From: Stappia stellulata DSM 5886 | GTDB taxonomy: Bacteria > Pseudomonadota > Alphaproteobacteria > Rhizobiales > Stappiaceae | Direction: 5' to 3' | NCBI RefSeq assembly: GCF_000423705.1 | Contig: NZ_AUIM01000004.1 | Location: 124,001 to 188,000 of the forward strand | DNA: 64,000 nt | In this document: positions 10,226 through 17,192 of the stretch, piece by piece | Layout of the letters: each line of letters starts with the position of its first letter | Numbering within the stretch: the first letter of the stretch is position 1 | The notes under the pieces: generated by a model | Told to the model about the DNA's origin: nothing | The model's database searches: none | What the model saw: only the letters and a program-made list of their open reading frames with translations | Program-made: the position numbers and the translations under genes

Positions 10226-10360
10226 GTTCTACCCCGGCAAGCTGGGGTTCAAGCTCAAGAAGGATATCCCGCTCGGAAAACATCGTTGGCTTCGTATATG
10301 GCTGTCCTGGACGTCCCTTGCGGGAACCTCGTCCGGTTGATCCAGGTAGAGGGCGGATAG
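10188..10360 (+). pseudogene. VOC/glyoxalase-family protein remnant with internal deletion
   Basis: Two pieces of one VOC gene are visible in different frames. The N-terminal piece reads VFVEDRARALEFYPGKLGF and KKDIPLGKHRWL. Directly after it, in another frame, the C-terminal piece reads AVLDVPCGNLVRLIQVEGG and stops at 10360. In an intact protein these ends are separated by more than 60 residues, so the middle is deleted. Together with the ArsR remnant it marks a decayed two-gene locus. Confidence 0.6.
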
Positions 10361-10693
10361 GGCGTCGGGAATGACCGAAACGCCCCAAACACTGCGCCGG
10401 CCGGCGGAGGAAGAAAGGCTCGGGGTCTCTCCCGTTCGGAGCGGATCACCTGTTGCGTCCCCGCCATTTGGGAGCGGCGAAAAGGGGGCGGGCTTGCTTC
10501 CCCAGCGGAGCCTCACCTGTGGCGAGCCGAAATAAACACATCGTGGACACACCGCTTGCCGCTTGGAAAGGATGCGTGCCGTCCGGGCGGGATTTGTGAT
10601 CCTCTCATTGGCTTTTTTAACAGTCCGCATTGACGTAAGCCGATTCCGGCCGTCGAAAAGGTCCGTTACCACCAATGATTTAGGGATTGGATC
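10361..10693. other. Intergenic stretch without a recognisable gene
   Basis: No frame here looks coding. The left part is GC-rich debris next to the VOC remnant. The last 130 bases are less GC-rich and hold a possible -35 element TTGACG at 10630-10635, which could serve the gene at 10694, but its -10 partner is poor. Confidence 0.5.
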
Positions 10694-11410
10694 ATGACAA
10701 TCGGACCTCTCAAAACGGATGTCTTCGCCAGGGCCAGGGACATTCTGTCGGCAAGACTTAATGAAATGGATCTGGAATACCGGGTCGATGTGGACTTTCG
10801 CGCCATCGTTCACAATATCGAAGCTTCTGGAAAGCATGTAACGGAGCATTTTCAGCTCCAGCATTTTGAGTTCAACCGGGAAGACAGCTTCTGCCTGACG
10901 CTCCTCCACGAGGGCCGGCCCGTGGTGTTCTACTGTTCGCAAGTGTTCGACACTGGCGACATGTCCTTTCTGGAGCATCACCGAAACCGGCTGGCCCGGT
11001 TCTATCGCCCTTACGGGGAGGATTTGCTGGATGAGACCTGGTCGTGCAAGCCGATGGAGGAAATCCGGGGGCGTGTCTGCTATTCGGGAGAGGCGCTGAC
11101 AGCGGAATCCTTCCGATCCACGGGCAAGTCCCGGCGCGCGCTTGCCCTTGGTGCGCAGATCTCGCTGTTCTTGTCGATGATGTCGTGGGCGCCGGACTGG
11201 TCGGTCGGGCTGGCGCGGGACAAGCATGTCCGGCTTGGGCTCGGGTATATTTATGGCGCATGCCGCCAATATCCGCTTGCCACCATATGGCACGATCCGG
11301 CCCCGGGGCGCATGCAGGACGACGCCTTCCTGGTCAGTTCACGCGCGGACGCGCTGTATCTGGCCGAATGTGTTTCGCGCGCCAGTCGTCTCGCGGAAGC
11401 GTCAGATTGA
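10694..11410 (+). CDS. Uncharacterised 238-aa protein, faintly acyltransferase-like
   Basis: Family not recognised. The protein is soluble, with no signal peptide or membrane helices. Residues 75-90 (HEGRPVVFYCSQVFDTGD) and the later GLARDKHVRLGLGYIYG followed by TIWHDPAP are reminiscent of the strand-helix order in some GNAT-like acyltransferases, but no clear acetyl-CoA loop can be pointed to, so this is only a hint. The start at 10694 has a weak purine-rich site (AGGGATTGG). Its 3' end overlaps the convergent gene by 77 bases, which is unusual and suggests that one end is extended or that the two are exclusive. Confidence 0.68.
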   Translation: MTIGPLKTDVFARARDILSARLNEMDLEYRVDVDFRAIVHNIEASGKHVTEHFQLQHFEFNREDSFCLTLLHEGRPVVFYCSQVFDTGDMSFLEHHRNRLARFYRPYGEDLLDETWSCKPMEEIRGRVCYSGEALTAESFRSTGKSRRALALGAQISLFLSMMSWAPDWSVGLARDKHVRLGLGYIYGACRQYPLATIWHDPAPGRMQDDAFLVSSRADALYLAECVSRASRLAEASD

Positions 11411-11843
11411 CCAGCGCAAATGTTTCCGGGGCAAACTTCACCGGGACGATGATCCGGTAATAGGCAACGTGGAGCGGGGAGGTCATGCCCGGAGGCGTGA
11501 CCTCCATCTCCACTTCGTCGCAAACCGCGCGGCCGGTCGATGCAATCGCAAAACCGGCGGCGACGGACGCCTCGAACCGTGGATCTGCCTGGCGGATTGC
11601 GGCCGCCTGATCCGCGCCGAACTTGCCGCCCATGACTTCGTGAATGAAGGAGCCGCGGCCGAGATAACCGATTTCCGGAATGCGCTCGCCGTCGGTTTCC
11701 GGGCTCAGGAACACCTGGCGAGCGAAATGCGGCATGTCCGCGCGCATCGTGCCGTCGGTCTCGATCCACCACCTGTGAAACGTGTCGATCGCCGCGCCGG
11801 CCTGTCCGCGCAGGGCGGTCGGTGGCATTTGCTTGATCCGCAT
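11334..11843 (-). CDS. Uncharacterised PAS-like protein (169 aa)
   Basis: Not assigned to a named family. The 169 residues have an order compatible with a single PAS-type fold: helix FHRWWIETDG, a strand-loop region FLSPETDGERIPEIGYLGRG, an acidic helix and two C-terminal strands (YYRIIVPVKFAPETFALVNL). No effector domain is attached. GGGGAGGAT lies just upstream of the ATG at 11843, so translation is well supported. A 7-base inverted repeat about 100 bases upstream may be its operator. It converges on and overlaps the 238-residue gene. Confidence 0.65.
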   Translation of the reverse strand: MRIKQMPPTALRGQAGAAIDTFHRWWIETDGTMRADMPHFARQVFLSPETDGERIPEIGYLGRGSFIHEVMGGKFGADQAAAIRQADPRFEASVAAGFAIASTGRAVCDEVEMEVTPPGMTSPLHVAYYRIIVPVKFAPETFALVNLTLPRDDWRAKHIRPDTARPRVN

Positions 11844-11940
11844 CGCATCCTCCCCGCGCTACGCCCCTCAGGTGCGCTCCATTTAACGTCCCTGGAGGTC
11901 CGGTGACAACAAAGGACATGAAGAAAATCGGGTAAGATTT

Positions 11941-11968
11941 GGTTGCATAAGAGATTTTAATTGCAACC
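11941..11968. repeat. Inverted repeat upstream of the PAS-like gene
   Basis: GGTTGCA and TGCAACC are separated by 14 AT-rich bases in the promoter region of the gene starting at 11843. It could be an operator, or an mRNA hairpin behind tRNA-Pro. Confidence 0.4.
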
Positions 11969-12076
11969 GAAGGCAACGGCGCGATGCCGGAGTGTGCCTG
12001 GGCCACGTGCCCGCAACGGGCGCCGTGGTTCACGGCAACCGGTTTTCAGGTCGAGGATCGACGGAATTGGAAAAAA

Positions 12077-12153
12077 TGGTCGGGCAGGCCGGATTTGAAC
12101 CGACGACCCCTTCACCCCCAGTGAAGTGCGCTACCAGGCTGCGCTACTGCCCG
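12077..12153 (-). tRNA. tRNA-Pro(GGG)
   Basis: A 77-base cloverleaf folds on the minus strand. The acceptor arm is CGGGCAG with CTGCCCG. The D stem is GCGC, the anticodon stem is CTTCA with TGAAG around loop CTGGGGG (anticodon GGG at 12117-12119), the T arm carries GTTCAAAT, and ACCA is encoded at the 3' end. It reads the CCC proline codon. A T-run follows immediately on the same strand and probably ends transcription. Confidence 0.95.
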
Positions 12154-12254
12154 ACTGTCCGGCACGCCGAACCCGCTCTTCCTAACCGCTTCGCGCGGGG
12201 CGCGCAAGCGCTTCCCGACGGATCGCAAGCGGCTGTTGGGGATTGTCGGTTCGC

Positions 12255-13514
12255 TCAGCCCGAGACGGCCCGGCGCGCCCCGTCGCGCCGGCGGGCCCGC
12301 AGGCTGTATTCGGCCGCGATCAGCCCCCAGGCCAGCCCGTAGAGCAGATAGAGATGCCGCCAGCGATCAGTGTCGATGACGAAGGACATCAGCATGTGGC
12401 CGAGCAGAACCACGAAGATGCATTGCGCCGCGCCCTGCCACACCCGCGGCTGAAACACCAGGCCGGCGAGCTGCTTTGCCGTGAAGAACACCAGCGCGAG
12501 ATAGGCGACGCCGCCGAGCCAGCCGTATGTGGTGAACGCCTTGAGGAAGGTGTTGTGTTCGTCCTCGGGGAAGAAGTTGCGAAACTGAAGCGGACCGAGA
12601 CCGAATGGATGATCGACCACCATCTGGAAACCGAGTGCGTAGCGCGCGAAACGCCCGAGGCGGGCGGTGTCATAATCCTGCACCAGCTTCGCGCGCTGCA
12701 ACAGCATTCCAGAAATGGAATCGACCGACAGGGCGACGACGATCATCGCTATGACCGCGAGGATGGCGGCGGCCCCAATCGCCAGAAGGCGCGCGCGTTG
12801 CCGCCCGTCGGTTGAGGTGATGAAAACCAGCGCGTAAATGCCGATGCCGGAAAAGGCGGCAAGCCCCCAGGCGGCCCGGGAGAAGCTGAGAAGAATTGCG
12901 AAACTGAGCAGGGCGAGGGCCGCGGCCGGCCAGAGCATCCGGCGAAACGGGCGGGTCAGCACTCCGTGCAGCAGGAAGGCCCAGGGCAGGGCGAGGAACG
13001 GCCCGAAAACATTGGGATCCTGAAATGTGCCTTTCGCGCGGCCGTAGAGCGTGAAGACCTCGCCGGGCAGCAAGCCGAAATAGCCGCCGATCCCGGTCAG
13101 GGCGACGACAAGCGCGCTCGCGGTATAGGCCTTGCGCACCGTATCGAGACGTGCCGGGTCAGCGGCGATCACCGAGGCATAGAACACCGTGGTGAGCGCC
13201 AGAAATCCCGTCACCGCGATATAGAGGATCGCCTCGCCGAAGTCGTCGGACATCAGTGTGGCGATCAGCCCGCCGGTGACGAACAGCGTGATGATCAGCA
13301 CAAGCGGCGCGAGTGCGGTTGCAAAGCGCGGACCGCTCAGCAACCAGCCGCTGATCACGACCAGCATCGCCAGCTCGTAGGGGGCGGGCTCGTTCAGCAC
13401 GAAGCCGCCCAGAAAGACCACGACCCAAAGCGCGACGGTCGCGACGGAGGATGCGGCAAGGCCGGGGCCATGCCGCATCGTCGCAGCTGTCGCCGGGAAG
13501 ATCCCGGGGGGCAT
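12255..13514 (-). CDS. O-antigen ligase / Wzy-type polysaccharide polymerase family protein
   Basis: A 419-residue inner-membrane protein with about 11 hydrophobic segments. The large periplasmic loop near residues 310-345 carries the family hallmarks: HPFGLGPLQF followed by EDEHNTFLKAFTTYGWLGG, where the His-Asn pair is typical of the Wzy_C/WaaL domain. In an exopolysaccharide locus it most likely polymerises repeat units in the periplasm. The ATG at 13514 lies 8 bases after the stop of the WbaP-type gene, so they share a transcript. Longer in-frame sequence upstream overlaps that gene and is spurious. Confidence 0.88.
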   Translation of the reverse strand: MPPGIFPATAATMRHGPGLAASSVATVALWVVVFLGGFVLNEPAPYELAMLVVISGWLLSGPRFATALAPLVLIITLFVTGGLIATLMSDDFGEAILYIAVTGFLALTTVFYASVIAADPARLDTVRKAYTASALVVALTGIGGYFGLLPGEVFTLYGRAKGTFQDPNVFGPFLALPWAFLLHGVLTRPFRRMLWPAAALALLSFAILLSFSRAAWGLAAFSGIGIYALVFITSTDGRQRARLLAIGAAAILAVIAMIVVALSVDSISGMLLQRAKLVQDYDTARLGRFARYALGFQMVVDHPFGLGPLQFRNFFPEDEHNTFLKAFTTYGWLGGVAYLALVFFTAKQLAGLVFQPRVWQGAAQCIFVVLLGHMLMSFVIDTDRWRHLYLLYGLAWGLIAAEYSLRARRRDGARRAVSG

Positions 13515-13522
13515 GGTCGTGC

Positions 13523-15073
13523 TCAATAGGCGTTCTCCGTCTTCAGCAGTGCAAAGGGCGTCTGGAAGAGGATGCGCAGGTCGAACAGGATCGACCAGTT
13601 CTCGATGTAATAGACGTCGTACTCCACGCGCTTTTCGATCTTCTCGGGCGTGTCGACCTCGCCGCGCCAGCCGTTGATCTGCGCCCAGCCGGTGACGCCG
13701 GGCTTGACCTTGTGGCGGGCGAAATAGCCGTCGACGACCTCGTCCCACAGCTTTTCGTCGGTATGGGCGTTCACCGCATGCGGGCGCGGGCCCACCAGCG
13801 AGAGATCGCCGCGCACCACATTGAAGAGCTGCGGCAATTCATCGATTGACGTGCGCCGGATGAAACGGCCGACCCTGGTCACGCGCGGATCGTTCTTGGT
13901 GACGACCTTCTTGGCGAGCGGATCCGCCATCTCGTGATACATCGAGCGGAACTTCAGCACGTCGATGACTTCATTGTTGAAGCCGTAGCGCTTCTGGCGA
14001 AAGAGCACGGGTCCCTTGCTCTCCATCCGGATCGCGACGGCTGTCGCCACCATCACCGGCGCGAGGAGAACGATCATCAGGCAGGCGAAAACGAGATCGA
14101 AAGCCCGTTTCGCAATCGAGTCCCAGTCGGCCATCGGCTTGTGGACGACGTCGACGAAGGGAACCGTCCCGATGAAGGAGGACGCGCGGTCGCGGAAGCG
14201 CAGCTTGTCGGTATGGGCCGACAGGCGGATGTCGACCGGCAGCACCCACAGCGTCTTGAGGAAGTCCGCAAGCCGCTTTTCCGCGCGCAGCGGGATCGTC
14301 ACGATCAGCATGTCGATGCGGGCCACCCGGGCGAATTCAACGAGATCGTTTACGGTGCCGAGCTTCGGATAACCGGCGACAACCTCCGGCGAACGCGATC
14401 CCTTGCGGTCGTCGAACAGGCCGCAGATGCGAATGTCGTTGTTCGGCTGGCTTTCGACCTCGTGGATGAAGTCGGCAGCCGCCTGGCCGCCGCCGACGAT
14501 GACCGCCCGACGTTCCAGCCGGCCGTCCTTCGTCCACTTGCGAACGAACAGCGAAACCGCGAAGCGGGCGGTGAGCAGGGTGGCAAGGCCGAAGCCGAAC
14601 CAGATCGAGAAATGCGCATCGGCAATCCCGTCGAGCAGGCCGCCGAAGGTCTTGATCATCAACAGCGCCGCGAACACCAGCGTCCAGGCGATGGTCGTGC
14701 GTGCGCCCTGGGAGATGATGTTGCGCATCACCGGCAGCTGGTAGCAGTCGGCCGCCTGCAGGAAGGTCGCGGTGAGAAGCAGTGCGATTCCCAGGGCTGC
14801 AAGCACATCGGTGGTTGCGGTCTGGCCGCTGAACCCGCCCGTCACCGAGACAAGACCGATCGTGGCGACGATCGCGATGTCGGTGAGTCGGACAAGTCCG
14901 CTCAAGACCGCCGGCGAGATCACCGACTTTTGAAGGCTGGCGGCCACCTCGAGCGCGCGGGGCGAAAGCCCCCCGGCCTGCGAGCCGCCACCGCCGGCGA
15001 TCTGGGATTTGTCCTCGGATGCGGCAGCCGGCAAGACGTCTTTGAGGAGTTGTGCGGAATGATTCTGGGTCAT
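13523..15073 (-). CDS. Undecaprenyl-phosphate hexose-1-phosphate transferase (WbaP/GumD-like)
   Basis: The first enzyme of exopolysaccharide repeat-unit synthesis; it transfers a sugar phosphate to the lipid carrier. The 516 residues have the two-part layout of the polyprenyl glycosylphosphotransferases. Four or five N-terminal membrane helices and a CoA-binding-like domain (AVIVGGGQAAADFIHEVE) come first, then the catalytic half. That half contains KRAFDLVFACLMIVLLAPVM, KFRSMYHEM, RRTSIDELPQLFNVVRGDLS, VGPRPHAV and KPGVTGWAQINGWRGE. The start at 15073 begins MTQNHS. It lies between the GT4 gene and the polymerase-like gene in one minus-strand run. Confidence 0.95.
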   Translation of the reverse strand: MTQNHSAQLLKDVLPAAASEDKSQIAGGGGSQAGGLSPRALEVAASLQKSVISPAVLSGLVRLTDIAIVATIGLVSVTGGFSGQTATTDVLAALGIALLLTATFLQAADCYQLPVMRNIISQGARTTIAWTLVFAALLMIKTFGGLLDGIADAHFSIWFGFGLATLLTARFAVSLFVRKWTKDGRLERRAVIVGGGQAAADFIHEVESQPNNDIRICGLFDDRKGSRSPEVVAGYPKLGTVNDLVEFARVARIDMLIVTIPLRAEKRLADFLKTLWVLPVDIRLSAHTDKLRFRDRASSFIGTVPFVDVVHKPMADWDSIAKRAFDLVFACLMIVLLAPVMVATAVAIRMESKGPVLFRQKRYGFNNEVIDVLKFRSMYHEMADPLAKKVVTKNDPRVTRVGRFIRRTSIDELPQLFNVVRGDLSLVGPRPHAVNAHTDEKLWDEVVDGYFARHKVKPGVTGWAQINGWRGEVDTPEKIEKRVEYDVYYIENWSILFDLRILFQTPFALLKTENAY

Positions 15074-15092
15074 GGTCTGTGCGTTTCCCCGC

Positions 15093-16331
15093 TCAATCCG
15101 AATCGCCGGACGGCGATGTCTTGTTTCGGGCAAGAACGGCGGTTGACCCCATTACGGGTGTTTCGGCGCTTCGCGACGGGGAGGATTGGCCGCGTGCGGC
15201 GCGTGTTTCCATGTAGAGCGACGTGATACGGTCGCTCATCAGCTCGACGTTGAAGGTTTCGGACAGGCATTTTCGCTGGCCTTCCGCGCGCTTGCGCATG
15301 CCATCCGGGTCCGCATGTGCAGACGCCATCGCCGCGGCCAGCTCCGTCACGCACCCCGGGGTCACGAGGCGGTCCGCGAAACGACCGAAGATTTCCGGAA
15401 TGCCTCCGACGCGGGTCGCGATCAGCGGGACCTGCGCGGCAACGGTCTCCAGCACGATGTAGGGCATGGCCTCCGCGCGGGAGGGAACGACGACGCAGCG
15501 CGCCTTGCGGAAGGCCTCGCGCGCGGGCAGGGCGCCGGTGAAGGTCACGTGATCGGACAGGCCGAACTCGGCAACCATCGCCTCGTAGCGCGGCCGGTCG
15601 TCGCCATCGCCGACAATCCGCGCACTGGCGGTGACACCGTAGATCGACTTCAGGTCGCGCAGGGCTGAAATGAAGAGATCCGGTCCCTTGAGATCGCGCA
15701 ACATGCCGATGAACAGGAAGTCGGCCGCGTCCTCGTCGGCGGAAACTGCGGAAAACTCGTCCGGCGTCAGGCCGTTGTAGACGACGCGCGCTGGAATCGA
15801 GGGGTGGGCGACCTTGGATTCATAGGCCGCGTATTCGTAGTCGGACACGAAAACAAGACCGTCGGTGAAGCGCTGCTGCAGGCGCTCGAGCCCGAAATAG
15901 ATCCGCCCTTCCAGCCGGGTCGGATCGTAGTGCAGGCTGCCGCCGTGCGGGCAATAGATTCGCGTCACCTTGCGGCCGCCCAGCCGGAGCACCGAGCCGA
16001 TGGCGCGCGCAAAGACGCCGCCCTTGGCGCCATGGCCATGCAGGACGTCGGGCGACAGGTCACGTACATGGCGGTACAGGCTGAGGGCGGAACGCAGGTC
16101 GCCGGGGGTGACCTGTCGGCGCATCGGGAACCGGGCGACCCCGAAGGCGAGCTGCGGGGCGAGCCGGGCAATCGCCTCCGCCTCGAATGCGCCGCCCGTG
16201 GAGGCATCGCAAATGACGCCGACCTGATGGCCGGCACGGGTCTGGGCGAGGGCGAGATCCGCGATATGGCGAAAGATCCCGCCGATCGGCGCTCGAACGA
16301 TATGAACGATGCGCAAGGGCGCGGTAGCCAT
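15093..16331 (-). CDS. Glycosyltransferase family 4 protein
   Basis: A GT-B glycosyltransferase of 412 residues. The N-terminal Rossmann domain begins LRIVHIVRAPIGGIFRHI. The C-terminal donor-binding domain has FLFIGMLRDLKGPDLFISAL, then ARIVGDGDDRPRYE, and the catalytic-region motif PSRAEAMPYIVLETVAAQVP (the GT4 E-x7-E block). It probably adds one sugar to the exopolysaccharide repeat unit on the cytoplasmic face. It is first in the minus-strand run with the WbaP-like gene, whose start is 20 bases away. A GGTTAAC site lies about 90 bases upstream. Confidence 0.92.
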   Translation of the reverse strand: MATAPLRIVHIVRAPIGGIFRHIADLALAQTRAGHQVGVICDASTGGAFEAEAIARLAPQLAFGVARFPMRRQVTPGDLRSALSLYRHVRDLSPDVLHGHGAKGGVFARAIGSVLRLGGRKVTRIYCPHGGSLHYDPTRLEGRIYFGLERLQQRFTDGLVFVSDYEYAAYESKVAHPSIPARVVYNGLTPDEFSAVSADEDAADFLFIGMLRDLKGPDLFISALRDLKSIYGVTASARIVGDGDDRPRYEAMVAEFGLSDHVTFTGALPAREAFRKARCVVVPSRAEAMPYIVLETVAAQVPLIATRVGGIPEIFGRFADRLVTPGCVTELAAAMASAHADPDGMRKRAEGQRKCLSETFNVELMSDRITSLYMETRAARGQSSPSRSAETPVMGSTAVLARNKTSPSGDSD

Positions 16332-16463
16332 GAGAAACTCCCTGTCTCTAGCTTGCGCACGCCTGAATTATGACTTCAGGTCATGCACGCCAGACACTAA
16401 CAGGGAGCAGTGAGTCTCAGGTTAACTCAACAAGCGCCGGCCAAGCGGGCCGTGCGTCGGCGA

Positions 16464-17021
16464 TCAGAAGAATCGCTCGCGGACGTAGACCGTGTCGCCT
16501 GGGCGCACCGGATCGGTGATCGGAACGCGTCCGCTGAGAACCTCGCCGTTGATCTGGCGCGTGATATCGACATTGCCTTGCTGGGCCCGGGGCGAGAATC
16601 CGCCGGCGGTGGCGATTGCGTTTTGGGCCGTCATGCCCGCAACATAGGGGTACTGACCGGCATTGGTAACTTCACCCATGACAAAAACCGGGCGGTACAC
16701 CGCCACTTCAACCGACACGTCGGGGTCGCGTAAGTACCCGTTTTTCAAGCGTTTTGTGATGGTTGCCTCGAGATCGCGCAGCGTCAGGCCACGCGCGGCG
16801 ACACTGCCGATCAGGGGCATCGAGATATAGCCGGCCTGGTCGACGGTGTAGGTGTTGTTGAGGTCGGCCTGTCCGAAAACGATGACGCGCAGTTGGTCGC
16901 TGGAATCAAGCCGGTACGGCTTGGTGAGGATCTCGTGGAATGCCGTTGGCGGCTGACGATAGCCGCCGCAGGCGGCGACCGTAAGGGCCAGACACATGGC
17001 AATGGCAAGGCGCGTAATCAT
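16464..17021 (-). CDS. Polysaccharide export lipoprotein (Wza/GumB-like)
   Basis: An outer-membrane auxiliary protein of 185 residues for exopolysaccharide export. The signal peptide ends in lipobox VAAC near residue 15. The poly_export domain runs from YRLDSSDQLRVIVFGQADL through YTVDQAGYISMPLIGSVAARG, and one SLBB-like segment follows (FVMGEVTNAGQYPYVAGMT). It is short compared with E. coli Wza and lacks its C-terminal helix, matching the GumB-like type. GGGAG precedes the ATG at 17021. It is divergent from the Wzc-like gene, with which it should form the export complex. Confidence 0.93.
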   Translation of the reverse strand: MITRLAIAMCLALTVAACGGYRQPPTAFHEILTKPYRLDSSDQLRVIVFGQADLNNTYTVDQAGYISMPLIGSVAARGLTLRDLEATITKRLKNGYLRDPDVSVEVAVYRPVFVMGEVTNAGQYPYVAGMTAQNAIATAGGFSPRAQQGNVDITRQINGEVLSGRVPITDPVRPGDTVYVRERFF

Positions 17022-17063
17022 ACTGAACTCCCGAAGAGGCTGACCCAGTATTTCCCGCAACGT

Positions 17064-17136
17064 GGTTAACTTGCGGTGAATCCGCCGGGATCATTTTGGA
17101 CGAACGTGTTCACTGGCTCTTGAGAGTGCGGTTAAC
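17064..17136. promoter_or_regulatory. Paired GGTTAAC motifs in the divergent exopolysaccharide promoter region
   Basis: GGTTAAC occurs at 17064-17070 and 17130-17136 in the 171-base gap between the two export genes, and again at 16420-16426 upstream of the GT4 gene. GGTTAA is the half-site of the alphaproteobacterial cell-cycle regulator CtrA (TTAACC on the other strand). The full TTAA-N7-TTAA site is not present, so binding is only a possibility. Confidence 0.35.
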
Positions 17137-17192
17137 GGTCCGCTTACCATAATGCGCGCACACTCCTTGCATGGTTCCTGGGAGTACAGCGA

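Noticed and set aside
12077-12153. tRNA-Pro as attachment site for an integrated element reaching into the 9-12 kb patch
   Set aside because: No repeat of the tRNA 3' end and no integrase were seen near 9-10 kb, so the patch is better explained by local decay.
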